Shown here in pieces: positions 25,532 to 37,636 of a stretch of 64,000 nt of DNA. Positions within the stretch are counted from its first letter, which is position 1; each line of letters opens with the position of its first letter. Made by a program: the position numbers and the translations under genes. The stretch comes from Pseudomonas gregormendelii (lineage in GTDB: Bacteria; Pseudomonadota; Gammaproteobacteria; Pseudomonadales; Pseudomonadaceae). Where the stretch lies: contig NZ_JADEVO010000007.1 in the NCBI RefSeq assembly GCF_017114825.1, positions 1-64,000 of the forward strand. Reading direction: 5' to 3'. The notes beneath the pieces are model-generated. The model saw only the letters and a list, made by a program, of their open reading frames with translations, was not told the origin of the DNA and searched no databases.

Positions 25532-27751
25532 ATGTATTTTGTGAACAAACTCCGTCTCGGGTTGCAGCAACCCTACGCGCGTCTTATTGCCCTGCTCGGC
25601 CTGGTACTGGTCGTGCCCCTGTGCCTGCGCGCAGCACTGGGCTGGTCAAATCCTCACGGATATTTGTCGGACCTGGCCATCGGCAGCCTGCTGCTGGTGC
25701 TGTTGCATCGTCGCCCCTGGTGGCTGGCACTGCCGGTGTTGCTGGCATGGGCCTTCCTGACGGTGGCCAGCGCCGAGCTGGTCAGTGCCGTTGGCCGGTT
25801 GCCCAACGTGTCGGATGTGCATTACCTGATCGACCCGCAGTTCCTGGAAAACTCCACCGGTGGCGGCTTCGCCCAGCCCTGGCTGGCAGCCTCGTTGCTG
25901 GTCGCACTGGGCGTATGGTTGCTCAGCCATTGGCTGGCGCCCTCGACCCCCTCGCCGTCCCTGCCCCGTCATGCCTGGAGCGCTCCGCTGCTGCTGCTCA
26001 TTGCCCACTGGGGAGCGCAGCACTTGCAGCCTACTGATGCCGATCAGTGGCGGGTCTACAACCTGCCCCATCAATTGATGGCCGCTGGCACGGGCAACGT
26101 GCAGATGGCGGTGGAGGAATGGCTGGAGGGCGACGTCGTCGACGTGCCGCCGCAGATGGCTGGCCTGGTCCAACTCGACCTGGACGGCCAGCGGCTGCTG
26201 GCCGGTCGCGGACAGGCGCGTAATGTGCTGGTCATCGCCCTGGAAGGCATTCCCGGTGCCTACATCGGGGCCAACCGCGAAGCGTTGCACAGCAGCTATC
26301 AGGAGGACCTGATGCCGCGACTCAGTCGCTGGGCGCAACGCGGCATGAACACCCCTGACTACGTGCTGCACAGCCACCAGACCATCCGCGGCCTGTACGC
26401 CATGCTCTGCGGTGACTACGACAAACTCGACAACGGCACTCCCAAAGGCGTGGAGATGCTCACCCAAAGCGCGCGCAACCAGGACTGCCTGCCGGCACAG
26501 CTGCGCAAGAACGGCTTTGCCACGCATTACCTCCAGGGTGCCGGCCTGCGCTTCATGGCCAAAGACAAGATCATGCCGCACATCGGCTTCGACACGACCC
26601 TGGGCCTTGAATGGTTCACCAACGCATCGTATCTGGACTTCCCGTGGGGCAAGGACGACAAGGCCTTCTTCGAAGGTGCGCTGGACTATGTCGGCCAGCT
26701 CAAGAAACAAAAACAACCGTGGATGCTGACCCTGCTCACCGTCGGCACCCACCAGCCCTATTCCGCCCCCGAAGACTACCTGCAACGCTACGACACCCCC
26801 AAGCAGGCAGCGGTCGGTTACCTGGATGATGCCCTCGACCAGTTCCTCAGCGACCTGGAGCGCCAGGGCGTGCTCAAGGACACCCTGGTGGTGATCACCT
26901 CCGACGAGTCCCATGGCATCGATGGCGTGCGCCTCGCTTCATCATGGGGGTTCAACCTGACCCTCGCACCGGATCAGGCGCAGTTGCCACACATTAAACC
27001 CGGGGTGTACGGCCACGTGGACTTGAGTACGTCGATCCTCGACTACTTCGCCCTGCCCGTGCCGGCCACCCTGAGCGGCCGCTCACTGTTTCGCGACTAC
27101 GCCACCGGGCGCGAGATCATGTCCTACACCAACGGCAATCTGCGCTATCACGATGGCCAGGGCACCTTCACCGAGTGCGATTTCCAGCAACGCTGCCGGT
27201 ACTACGCCAGTGAAGGCTTCATCGCAGAGCGGGCGAAGCTGCTCGGCCAATACGGCGGCCAGCGTGCCCGGCAGATTGCGGCGCGCGCCACGGCCCTGGA
27301 TCAAACCCTGATGCAGACGCCCCTGAACCAGCGTTATCAGTTCGGCAGCCCGGCAAGCATTCCGCTGCAGGCGCAAATCAAGGATGACTGGGCCGACAAC
27401 CTCATCGGCGCGCAATACCTGGAAATGCCCAAGGGCTCGCACACCCGGGTGCGCCTGACCGTGCGCTCGGTCGACAGCCAGGACAATGCCTACATCCTGC
27501 TCAAGACCAAGGAATTCGAACGGGACGTTCAAGTAGGGTTGCCGGCTGAAATGCTGGTCACCGCCGACCAGCCGCTGGAGATGGACTTCAGCTTCGACAA
27601 TCCCGAGTCGCGCAAGGCTTTTTCTTTCCACTTGCTGGGATACGGCACAGGCGCCGTCGAGGTCAGTGACTTCAGCGTGATTACCGAATTGCCGGGGCAG
27701 GAAGAACCGGTTGGCGAAACCCTTGATGATGATACGGCGGAGTCGAGCTGA
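25532..27751 (+). CDS. LTA-synthase-family phosphoglycerol transferase/sulfatase, copy 2
   Basis: The protein of about 739 residues has N-terminal membrane helices and a sulfatase-fold domain (ARNVLVIALEGIPGAYIG, then SHQTIRGLYAMLCG with the probable catalytic Thr, and VVITSDESHGIDG for the later metal site). A C-terminal extension of about 150 residues beyond the enzyme domain looks beta-rich and could bind a glycan. Start choice is uncertain: ATG 25532, GTG 25541 or ATG 25508. The gene is 105 bases after copy 1 and is not a close duplicate of it, so the two may act on different acceptors or in sequence. Confidence 0.8.
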   Translation: MYFVNKLRLGLQQPYARLIALLGLVLVVPLCLRAALGWSNPHGYLSDLAIGSLLLVLLHRRPWWLALPVLLAWAFLTVASAELVSAVGRLPNVSDVHYLIDPQFLENSTGGGFAQPWLAASLLVALGVWLLSHWLAPSTPSPSLPRHAWSAPLLLLIAHWGAQHLQPTDADQWRVYNLPHQLMAAGTGNVQMAVEEWLEGDVVDVPPQMAGLVQLDLDGQRLLAGRGQARNVLVIALEGIPGAYIGANREALHSSYQEDLMPRLSRWAQRGMNTPDYVLHSHQTIRGLYAMLCGDYDKLDNGTPKGVEMLTQSARNQDCLPAQLRKNGFATHYLQGAGLRFMAKDKIMPHIGFDTTLGLEWFTNASYLDFPWGKDDKAFFEGALDYVGQLKKQKQPWMLTLLTVGTHQPYSAPEDYLQRYDTPKQAAVGYLDDALDQFLSDLERQGVLKDTLVVITSDESHGIDGVRLASSWGFNLTLAPDQAQLPHIKPGVYGHVDLSTSILDYFALPVPATLSGRSLFRDYATGREIMSYTNGNLRYHDGQGTFTECDFQQRCRYYASEGFIAERAKLLGQYGGQRARQIAARATALDQTLMQTPLNQRYQFGSPASIPLQAQIKDDWADNLIGAQYLEMPKGSHTRVRLTVRSVDSQDNAYILLKTKEFERDVQVGLPAEMLVTADQPLEMDFSFDNPESRKAFSFHLLGYGTGAVEVSDFSVITELPGQEEPVGETLDDDTAESS

Positions 27752-27782
27752 GTAACGGGTGCGCGGTCTGAGCAGCCTTGCG

Positions 27783-28955
27783 TTATTCCGACACCGCCAC
27801 CTGGTTACGCCCTCGCGCCTTGGCACGGTACAACGCCTTGTCCGCGTTGTTCATCAGGCTGTGCAAATCATGATCCTCGCTCCCCATCGACGCGACCCCC
27901 AGGCTGGCCGTGATGCAGTGCACCGGCCCGGTCATCGACCCTGCGATGGAGCGCGTGACCTGCTCTGCAATATCCAGCGCCACCTCGATGCAAGTGTCGG
28001 GCAACAACACCGCGAACTCCTCGCCACCTAAGCGTCCATACACATCCGTAGGCCGGAACGACTTGCTGATCACCACCCCCATCTGCCGCAACACCTGGTC
28101 CCCGACCTGATGGCCGTAGGTGTCATTGATGTGCTTGAAATGATCCATGTCCAGCATTACCACGCACAGTGGCAATCGGTGATTCATGCAGTGGCTGTAC
28201 AACTGCTGCGCTTGCTCGAAGAACGCACGCCGATTGTTCAATCCGGTGAGCTCGTCGGTCTGCGCGGCGCGGGTGGAAATGCTGTGCGCCTGTTCCATTT
28301 CCCGGGTCAGGCGAAAGGCAGTTTCCAGCGCCTGGGACAACTTGCGGGTCGCGCCGGCCACAAAAGAAGCGAACACCAGCACCGCCAGGGCCATGCCCAC
28401 CTGAATCGTTGACGACTGGAACAACAGCCAGACAGTACAGGGCAGCAACACCAGGGCTATCGACGCCAGGGTCATGTGGCTATAGGACGAATAGCAGGAC
28501 ACGGCGCTGACCGACATCCCCACCGCGAACAACATGACCAGCGCCTGGGATAACAGGTCGTTCGTGGGCATCACCGCCAGTGCCCCGCCCCCCCAGATGC
28601 CTGCCGACAGGACCAGCGTCAGCCAGTATATGAGCTCCCAGCGTTGCGGGGTACGCTCCAGGTCGGGGCTGCGGAAATAGGCAATAAACATTCCCAGACG
28701 CAATAACGACGACACCGACAACAAGGCGATCCAGGAAAACACCACGTTGTGATCCAGGTTGTCCCAGCATAGCCAGCACAGCATGAGAGCGGCCAGGTAA
28801 CTGCCAAATACCGCAGAAACCGATTGGTGAAACAACTGGTGCAACCGGTCCGAGCGCACCTGATCGGCGATCTGCGTTTGCTGGTCGTACCGAGGCCCAA
28901 TTCGATCCATGTGATCCGCCTGATCATGCTGCCGGTAAAAACGCGATTGTGGCAC
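27783..28955 (-). CDS. membrane-bound diguanylate cyclase (GGDEF)
   Basis: The 390-residue protein has about six N-terminal membrane helices (residues 45-205), a short helical linker and a C-terminal GGDEF domain. The active-site loop reads GRLGGEEFAVLLPD and the N-terminal signature TDELTGLNNRRAF, with the metal ligand in VVMLDMDHFKHIND. The GGEEF loop is catalytically competent, so it should make cyclic di-GMP. No clear RxxD inhibitory site is seen five residues upstream of the loop. It converges on the LTA-synthase-like gene. Confidence 0.9.
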   Translation of the reverse strand: MPQSRFYRQHDQADHMDRIGPRYDQQTQIADQVRSDRLHQLFHQSVSAVFGSYLAALMLCWLCWDNLDHNVVFSWIALLSVSSLLRLGMFIAYFRSPDLERTPQRWELIYWLTLVLSAGIWGGGALAVMPTNDLLSQALVMLFAVGMSVSAVSCYSSYSHMTLASIALVLLPCTVWLLFQSSTIQVGMALAVLVFASFVAGATRKLSQALETAFRLTREMEQAHSISTRAAQTDELTGLNNRRAFFEQAQQLYSHCMNHRLPLCVVMLDMDHFKHINDTYGHQVGDQVLRQMGVVISKSFRPTDVYGRLGGEEFAVLLPDTCIEVALDIAEQVTRSIAGSMTGPVHCITASLGVASMGSEDHDLHSLMNNADKALYRAKARGRNQVAVSE

Positions 28956-29007
28956 CCCGCCACTAGTGCCCGCTATTGAATAACACTCATTTGCGACGAA
29001 AATTCGT

Positions 29008-29109
29008 TACGGGAGCTAGCTTGCTCGCGGGGATCGTCAACGATAACGCGGAGAACTTGATACCCCACGGCGCGCTGGAGTTCTTCGGCAGCTAGCTCGC
29101 TCCTACAGG
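29008..29109. repeat. REP doublet, about 102 bases
   Basis: GGGAGCTAGCTTGCTCGC and GCAGCTAGCTCGCTCCTACAGG face each other around GTCAACGATAACGCGG. This is the same family as 10013-10116. It lies in the gap between the diguanylate cyclase start and the end of the regulator pseudogene. Confidence 0.8.
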
Positions 29110-29133
29110 TTCAACGTTCAATATTGTAGTGCA

Positions 29134-30174
29134 TCAACCGGCTTGTCCCTGACGCTGGAACTGACGCGGTGACAAACCAAAGCGCGTGCGAAACTCCCGT
29201 GAAAAATGCGCGCCATCGGCGAACCCGCAGTCCATGGCAATTTGCGTGATGCTGCTGTGACTGTTGAGCAGTAACCAGCTGCCGTATTCCACCCGCAACG
29301 AGCGCTGGAATTCCATGGGCGAAATGCCCAGCGACTGTTGGAACGCGCGAGTCAGTTGCCGACGCCCAAGGCCGACATAGCGCGCAATGGCGTCCAGCGT
29401 GGGCAGGCTGTCCATGCGCTGCTCGATGTAGTGCGCGGCCTGGCGCACCCGCTCATCCTTGATGTCCGCCAGGTTCGCATAGAAATGCGCCTGGGGCTGA
29501 CGCCCCTGGCGAATCCCCTGCAACATCATATGCCGCACGGCCTGCTGGGCTTTTTCGCGCCCGCAGTGGCGCGCCACCAGGTACAAGCCCAGGTCGATTG
29601 CCGCCGTTGAACCGGCACAGGTAATCAAATCTCCCTCGTCGATGAATAGATGGTCCACCGCTGCTGGCGTTTTCGGAAACCGCGCGCGAAACGCGTCCAG
29701 CACGTTCCAGTGCACACAGACCGAGCGGTTTCCTACCACACCTGCCTGGGCGAGTGCGAAGGTGCCGGTGCAGATGCCCAGTAATCGGGTGCGGCTGTTT
29801 GCTGCGCGCTGCTACCAGTCCCGCAAATACCCCGGCAAATGGGTATTGGGGTAATCGTTGCCACCGCAGATGGCGATGTAGTCGAACTGGTCAAGGTCCT
29901 GCTCCAATGCGCCTGTAACCTCCAGCGTGATCCCGGCGCTGGAGGTTCGGGGCAACCCGTCAACGCTCATCACACGCCAGGCAGTATGGATCTGCCGACT
30001 GGCGCCGCCGATATCTGCAGACAACCGCAGCACATCCACAAATCCGGAAAACGCCGCCAGGGTGAACTGGTCGAGCAACACCAGTCCCACCGACAACTGC
30101 GGGCGAGTGTTCGCCTGCGCGTCGGTGCCGCTCGATACATGGCAATCGTGGAGATTCTGAGTCATTTTGGGCAT
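29134..30174 (-). pseudogene. GlxA-family (DJ-1/GATase1 + AraC) regulator, interrupted by an amber codon
   Basis: One frame encodes a full GlxA-type regulator except for an in-frame TAG at 29812-29814. Before it, an N-terminal DJ-1/PfpI-like domain reads LSVGLVLLDQFTLAAFSGFVD and FDYIAICGGND. After it come LLGICTGTFALAQAGVV, CVHWNVLDAF and the C-terminal AraC double helix-turn-helix (DAIARYVGLGRRQLTRAFQ, ITQIAMDCGFADGAHFSREF). The stop falls between YLRDW and QRAAN, where homologues continue, so it is a point nonsense change (or a sequence error). It is divergent from the transporter operon that follows and probably regulated it. Start chosen at MPKMTQN. Confidence 0.8.
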
Positions 30175-30281
30175 GACCCAACTATTCAACTTTAAGACCC
30201 CGGTGTGCAAGCGCTCGTATCGACGTTACGAGCAAGATGCAGACAAGGGGAACAGCTCGACTACGCCCCAGAGGACATGAG

Positions 30282-31331
30282 ATGAGAACAACAACCCGCA
30301 CTAAAATCACAGTCGCGCTATCGCTGGCGGGCTGCATCTCCTCGCAAGGCGCCATGGCGGATCAGCCAAAACTGACCGTCGCGTTGTACGGCGGCAACTG
30401 GGGAGACGCGTTCCTCAATTGTGTTGCAGAACCTTTCACCAAAGCCACCGGCATTGCCGTGGCAGCGGAAGTCGGCACCTCGACCACGACACTCGCCAAG
30501 CTTCAACAGCAAAAATCCAGCCCCGCCATCGACGTCGCGTGGATGGATGGCGGCATCAGCGAACTCGCTTACGCGGCAGGCGTGATCGCCGACCTCGACC
30601 CGGCAGCCATTCCCAACCTGAAAAACGTCGAGGAAAAAGGGCTGTACGCCGAAGCGGGCCATACCTTCGCTGTCAGCAGCGGCTTCTACTCTTTGGGCCT
30701 GACCTACAACACCCGGGAAATCAAAGAGGCACCGACCAGCTGGAAGGACCTGTGGAAGCCCGAGTACGCTGCTGCGATAGCGTTGCCCTCGCCCGCCAAT
30801 TCTTCCGGGGTGCCCTTCGTGTTCTTCATGGCCGATGTCTGGGGTATCGATCGCGCCGATCTGGCACCTCTTTACAGCAAGCTGGGAGCACTGGACACCG
30901 CGCTGTTCTCCGACAGTTCGGGCGCCGCTACCAACGCTTTCCAGAGTGGCGAAGCGATCATCGGCGCGCACTTCAACGTCGGTGCCTGGGACTTGATCGA
31001 CAAGGGAGCCCCCATCGGCTTCACCATTCCCAAGGAAGGCGCATGGGCGACCGACGCGCGCCTGCACCTGATCAAGGGCGCGCGCAACACCAAGGCCGCT
31101 GAGCAATTCATCAATACCGCACTGACCCAGGAAGCGGCGTCCTGCCTGGCCGGCAAGCTGTACCTGGGCCCGGCGGTGAAAGGCGTGGAAGTCTCGCAGG
31201 AGGTCGCCCGCAAGTTGCCATGGGGCGCAGGCGGATCGATCAAGGACCTGCGCCTGTTCGACTGGGCGCAGATCAACGCCCAGCGCGCCAGTGTCACCAA
31301 CGACTGGAACCGCAAAGTCACCGCCAAATAG
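30282..31331 (+). CDS. Pot/Fbp-type ABC transporter substrate-binding protein
   Basis: The 349-residue periplasmic protein has a signal peptide (to about residue 27, GAMADQP) and a class-II binding fold of the spermidine/putrescine and iron type (LTVALYGGNWGDAFLNCVAEPFTKATG). SGFYSLGLTYNTREIKEAPTSW (in part) is the hinge region of that family. ATG 30282 follows GAGG with a 7-base spacing. It leads a five-gene operon ending in a proline-racemase-family enzyme, so the ligand is probably a proline or betaine derivative rather than a polyamine. Confidence 0.88.
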   Translation: MRTTTRTKITVALSLAGCISSQGAMADQPKLTVALYGGNWGDAFLNCVAEPFTKATGIAVAAEVGTSTTTLAKLQQQKSSPAIDVAWMDGGISELAYAAGVIADLDPAAIPNLKNVEEKGLYAEAGHTFAVSSGFYSLGLTYNTREIKEAPTSWKDLWKPEYAAAIALPSPANSSGVPFVFFMADVWGIDRADLAPLYSKLGALDTALFSDSSGAATNAFQSGEAIIGAHFNVGAWDLIDKGAPIGFTIPKEGAWATDARLHLIKGARNTKAAEQFINTALTQEAASCLAGKLYLGPAVKGVEVSQEVARKLPWGAGGSIKDLRLFDWAQINAQRASVTNDWNRKVTAK

Positions 31332-31346
31332 CTCAAGAGGTCTGCA

Positions 31347-32414
31347 ATGTCAGTTTTATTGAGCATCGACAGCGTCTGCAAGAACTTTGGGCCTTACCAG
31401 GCATTGGACAATATCAACCTGGACATCGAGCAGGGCGAGTTCATCGTCCTGCTGGGTCCCAGCGGCTGTGGCAAGACCACCCTGCTGCGCTCGATCGCCG
31501 GTTTCATGCAGCCTGATTCCGGGAGCATTGCGATCGACGGCCAGGACGTCAGTCGCCTGCCACCCTACCGTCGGCCACTGAACACGGTCTTTCAGAACTA
31601 CGCGCTGTTTCCGCACATGACGGTGCTGGAAAACGTCGCCTACGGCCCACGACGCCAGGGCGTCAACCGTGGCGAAGCCCGCGAACGGGCTCGTGAAGCG
31701 CTGGCGCTGGTGGGCCTCGAAGCGCTGGGCGAGCGTTACCCAAGCGGCATGTCCGGCGGCCAGCAGCAGCGGGTTGCATTGGCCCGGGCCATCGTCAATA
31801 AACCGAAATTGCTGTTGCTCGACGAACCGCTCTCGGCGCTCGACATGAAACTGCGCAAACGCATGCAGCTGGAGCTCAAGCATCTGCAAGCGAAGCTGGG
31901 GATTGCGTTTATTTTCGTCACCCATGACCAGGAAGAGGCGATGACCATCGCCGATCGTATCGTGGTGATGAATGCCGGCCGCATCGAACAAACCGGTACC
32001 AGCAGCGCCATCTACAGCGCACCGGCTTCGCGTTTCGTCGCTGACTTTATCGGCGAAGCCAATCTCATCGACTACCAGGTCACCGGCAACGATGAAATAC
32101 GCCTGGGTATCCGCAACCAACCGCTGGTGCGCAACACAAGTGCCATCCCGTCACAAGGCGTGGCCGTGCTGCGCCCCGAACATTTGCAGGTGCTGGAACC
32201 CGCTGCTGCCGAGACGCCCGGCTGCCACGAAATCCACGGTACCGTCAGCGACGTCGTTACCGTCGGCAGCCATACGCTGATCCATGCCCTGATTGACGGG
32301 CAAATGATCATCGCGCGCACCATGGGCTTTCCAGGGCCGGACATGGTTGCCGGCAGCACGGTGCGCCTGGGCTTCAACCCCGCTCATCTGCACCTGATCG
32401 GGGAGTCGGTATGA
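31347..32414 (+). CDS. ABC transporter ATPase, PotA-like
   Basis: The 355-residue ATPase has Walker [10 protein letters not shown] near residue 38, signature [14 protein letters not shown] near 137, Walker [13 protein letters not shown] and switch His [10 protein letters not shown]-terminal TOBE domain (from about residue 275, ending [13 protein letters not shown]) is typical of the Pot/Fbp group. It is 15 bases after the binding-protein gene with AAGAGG upstream, and overlaps the next permease gene by 4 bases. Confidence 0.92.
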   Translation: MSVLLSIDSVCKNFGPYQALDNINLDIEQGEFIVLLGPSGCGKTTLLRSIAGFMQPDSGSIAIDGQDVSRLPPYRRPLNTVFQNYALFPHMTVLENVAYGPRRQGVNRGEARERAREALALVGLEALGERYPSGMSGGQQQRVALARAIVNKPKLLLLDEPLSALDMKLRKRMQLELKHLQAKLGIAFIFVTHDQEEAMTIADRIVVMNAGRIEQTGTSSAIYSAPASRFVADFIGEANLIDYQVTGNDEIRLGIRNQPLVRNTSAIPSQGVAVLRPEHLQVLEPAAAETPGCHEIHGTVSDVVTVGSHTLIHALIDGQMIIARTMGFPGPDMVAGSTVRLGFNPAHLHLIGESV

Positions 32415-33253
32415 AACGCAAGACGCTCGCCCCGCTGCTGATGCTCTTTGCAGCCCTGGCATTTTTCGCGGCGTTCTTTCTTGCGCCGTTTGCCGTGGTG
32501 ATCTTCGCCAGCTTCACCCAGGGCGCGGACCAGGCCTTTACCGTCGATCACTATATTCGGGTGTTGGGCGATCAGTACCATTGGGACGTCATCCTGGTGA
32601 CCTTCCGCATCGCCGCGCTGACCACCCTGGTGTCTTTGCTGTTGGGCTACCCGCTGGCCTGGTACCTGGTGCGTGTCGTGAAGTGGCGGGCCTGGCGGCG
32701 CGCCTGTGTGATCCTGCTGGTGGTGCCGATGTTCACCAGCAACATCGTCCGCTCGTTCGGCTGGATGGTGCTGCTGGGGCGCAAGGGCCTGGTGAATCAG
32801 AGCCTGATGGACACTGGCCTGATCGACACTCCAGTGCGGTTTCTCGGCACCGAGCTGGGCATCCTGATCGGCATGGTCTACATCCTCCTGCCATTCATCG
32901 TGCTCGCGGCAGGCAATGCCCTGGCGCAGGTCGACCCGGCCTACGAGCAAGCCTCCGAAGATCTCGGCGCCAGTCCCCGGGCCACGTTTTTCCACGTGGT
33001 GCTACCACTGACTATGCCTGGCATCATCTCCGGCTCGATCATGGTGTTCACCCTGGCAGCCAGTGCCTATGTCACCCCGGCACTGCTGTCGGGCGGCAGG
33101 ATCTCGGTGCTGTCGATGTTGATTTTCCAGCAATACAGCTCGGTATTCGACTTCAACTACGGCGGCGCCCTGAGCGTGGTGCTGCTGATCTTCACCCTGG
33201 TCATGGTCGGCCTTGCCGGTCGGGTTGGCAGTGTCAGAGGGAGCAATCAATGA
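32411..33253 (+). CDS. ABC transporter permease, PotB-like
   Basis: The 280-residue permease has about six membrane helices and the EAA-type loop [21 protein letters not shown] near residue 180. [18 protein letters not shown] is typical of PotB-type subunits. It overlaps both its neighbours by 4 bases (ATGA), so the ATPase and two permeases are translationally coupled. Confidence 0.92.
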   Translation: MKRKTLAPLLMLFAALAFFAAFFLAPFAVVIFASFTQGADQAFTVDHYIRVLGDQYHWDVILVTFRIAALTTLVSLLLGYPLAWYLVRVVKWRAWRRACVILLVVPMFTSNIVRSFGWMVLLGRKGLVNQSLMDTGLIDTPVRFLGTELGILIGMVYILLPFIVLAAGNALAQVDPAYEQASEDLGASPRATFFHVVLPLTMPGIISGSIMVFTLAASAYVTPALLSGGRISVLSMLIFQQYSSVFDFNYGGALSVVLLIFTLVMVGLAGRVGSVRGSNQ

Positions 33254-34038
33254 TCACTCGAATGCTGGTTCGCCTGGTGGCCTGGGCAGTGCTCGGCTAC
33301 ATGCTGTTGCCCCTGGTGGTGATCATGGGCGCCTCCTTCACCGCCTCGTCTTTCCTCGCATTCCCGCCTCAAGGCTGGACGCTGGACTGGTACGCCAAGA
33401 TGCTCAGCGACCCAAGCTATGTGGCCTCGTTTGCCACCAGCACGGTCCTGGCGTTGGTCGCGACCTGTGTTGCAGTGCTGCTCAGCGTGCCGGCGGCCCT
33501 GGCGATTGCGCGTTACGAGTTCGCCGGAAAACAGGCGATCCTGGCTGCCCTGACGTCCCCGCTGGTGTTCCCGCATATCGTGCTCGGCGCAGCGCTGCTG
33601 CAGTTTGGTGGCTACTTCGGCTTGACCCGCAGCTTCCTCGCGCTGCTGATCGGCCACACCATCATCATCTCGCCCTTCGTGTTGCGCTCGGTGCTGTCGA
33701 TGCTGACGCCAGAGCAACGTGCGCTGGAGGAAGCGTCCAGTGACCTGGGCGGTACCCCCTGGGCAACCTTCTTTCTGGTGGTGCTGCCACAGATCCGGCC
33801 CGGGATCGTCACCGGTTCTATCTTTGCCTTCATCTCGTCGTGGATCAACGTTGAGCTGTCGATCTTCAACACCACCCCGGACCTGAACACCATACCGGTG
33901 AAGCTCTTCAACTATGTGCAGTACACCGTCGACCCAACCATTGCTGCTGCCTCAGGGGCAACCATCGTCGTGGTCGTCATCGCCGTCATCATTCTGGACC
34001 TGTGTATCGGTCTCGATCTTTTGTCAGAACGCAAATAA
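33250..34038 (+). CDS. ABC transporter permease, PotC-like
   Basis: The 262-residue permease begins at ATG 33250, overlapping the PotB-like stop. It has about six helices and the EAA loop EEASSDLGGTPWATFFLVVLPQ. It completes the importer encoded by the preceding genes. Confidence 0.92.
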   Translation: MITRMLVRLVAWAVLGYMLLPLVVIMGASFTASSFLAFPPQGWTLDWYAKMLSDPSYVASFATSTVLALVATCVAVLLSVPAALAIARYEFAGKQAILAALTSPLVFPHIVLGAALLQFGGYFGLTRSFLALLIGHTIIISPFVLRSVLSMLTPEQRALEEASSDLGGTPWATFFLVVLPQIRPGIVTGSIFAFISSWINVELSIFNTTPDLNTIPVKLFNYVQYTVDPTIAAASGATIVVVVIAVIILDLCIGLDLLSERK

Positions 34039-34075
34039 ACCCCACCCCTACATCCCGCAAGCCAGGAGTTCAGTC

Positions 34076-35089
34076 ATGCGTATGCAAGACACGTTCGATG
34101 TCATCTATACCCATACCGAAGGTGAACCACTGTGCATCGTGCACAGCGGCATCCCCTACCCCGCAGGTTCGACCATTCTGGCCAAGCGTGCGTTTCTTGA
34201 GCAGAACTACGACTGGCTGCGCAAGGCGCTGATGCAGGAACCTCGCGGCCACAAAGACATGTTTGGCGTCTTCCTCACCCCGCCTTCGAGCAGTGAATTC
34301 GACGCAGGCCTGATCTACATGGATGGCAGTGTGTATTCGCACATGTGCGGCCACGGCACGATCGCCGTCAGCATGGCCATGGTTGCCCTGGGCCTGGTCC
34401 CGCGTGGTGCTGATGGCATCACCAAAATTCGCTTTGAAACCACCGCAGGGCTGGTGGTCGCGGAAGTCGCATCTGAAGGCGACAAAGTCCTCTGGACCCG
34501 TTTCGAAAACGTCCCGGCCTACGTGGCGGCCCAGGACATTCCGGTGCACCTGCCAGGCTATGGCGACCTCAAGGCAGACCTGGTCTGGGGCGGCAATTAC
34601 TTCGGCATCGTCGACCTGACCAATTGTGACCTGCGCATCAGCCCGGAGAACGGCAGCGAACTGTCGCGCCTCGGTCTGCTGGCGCGGGATCAGATCCAGA
34701 AACAATTGAAGATCCAGCACCCCACCGAGGCGCACATCAACGACCTCAACTTCATCACGTTCTGGCATCCGGCAACCATCGACGGAGCGTTCTACAAGAA
34801 CGTCCACGTGTTCAGCGCTGGCCAGCTCGACCGCTCCCCAGGCGGCACGGGCACCAGCGCGATGATGGCGATGTTCGAAGCCCGGGGCAAACTCGGGCTG
34901 AACCAGCCGATCCTGTCTGAAGGCTTGCTGGGCAGCGGCACGTTTGAAGGCTGCCTGTTGGGTGAAGTCGACCTCAACGGTACCCGTGCGGTGCGCCCGA
35001 CCGTCAAGGGCACCGCGAGTATCCTGGGGACCTCGCGCTGGGTCATCGAGCGTAACGATCCGGTCGGTGCAGGTTTCGTCGTTAACTGA
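34076..35089 (+). CDS. proline-racemase-family enzyme (hydroxyproline-type), second Cys replaced by Gly
   Basis: The 337-residue protein has the two-domain proline-racemase fold. The first catalytic Cys is present (C91 in HMCGHGTIAVSM). The second motif, DRSPCGTGTSA in two-base racemases and epimerases, reads DRSPGGTGTSA here, so the second Cys is Gly256. Family knowledge: Cys/Cys members are proline racemases and 4-hydroxyproline epimerases; Cys/Thr members are trans-3-hydroxy-L-proline dehydratases. A one-base enzyme suggests dehydration or another one-sided proton abstraction rather than racemisation. AGGAG lies 7 bases before ATG 34076. The gene follows its probable transporter. Confidence 0.85.
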   Translation: MRMQDTFDVIYTHTEGEPLCIVHSGIPYPAGSTILAKRAFLEQNYDWLRKALMQEPRGHKDMFGVFLTPPSSSEFDAGLIYMDGSVYSHMCGHGTIAVSMAMVALGLVPRGADGITKIRFETTAGLVVAEVASEGDKVLWTRFENVPAYVAAQDIPVHLPGYGDLKADLVWGGNYFGIVDLTNCDLRISPENGSELSRLGLLARDQIQKQLKIQHPTEAHINDLNFITFWHPATIDGAFYKNVHVFSAGQLDRSPGGTGTSAMMAMFEARGKLGLNQPILSEGLLGSGTFEGCLLGEVDLNGTRAVRPTVKGTASILGTSRWVIERNDPVGAGFVVN

Positions 35090-35106
35090 CCTCTGCCCGC
35101 GCCCGG

Positions 35107-35127
35107 CGCACCACGCCGGGCATGCCC
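35107..35127. terminator. hairpin after the proline-racemase-family gene
   Basis: A GC-rich hairpin GCCCGGCG - CACCA/C - CGCCGGGC lies about 10-30 bases after the stop codon. No T-tract follows, so termination would be weak. It separates the transporter operon from katG. Confidence 0.4.
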
Positions 35128-35296
35128 CTCTGCGGCGCGTGCATCCTCGCAACCGCCCGACACCCTGTGTAAGAGACTTTCCCTATCGTCCCCTAACACT
35201 CCACCTATTAGCTGAGTGCCCAACTCGGGTCTACCCTTAGGGCTGCTCTGGCGCCACAAGCTGGCCGTTCCCACAAGGCGCGAATAGCCCGGATGA

Positions 35297-37576
<2,280 letters not shown>

Positions 37577-37594
37577 GCCTGAGCCCTGAAACGC

Positions 37595-37619
37595 AAACGC
37601 CTCCCGCTGGAGGCGTTTT
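37595..37619 (+). terminator. rho-independent terminator of katG
   Basis: AAACGCCTCC (37595-37604), loop CGCT, GGAGGCGTTT (37609-37618), with a short T run. It is 19 bases after the katG stop codon. Confidence 0.85.
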
Positions 37620-37636
37620 GCTTTGAGGCGCGAAGG

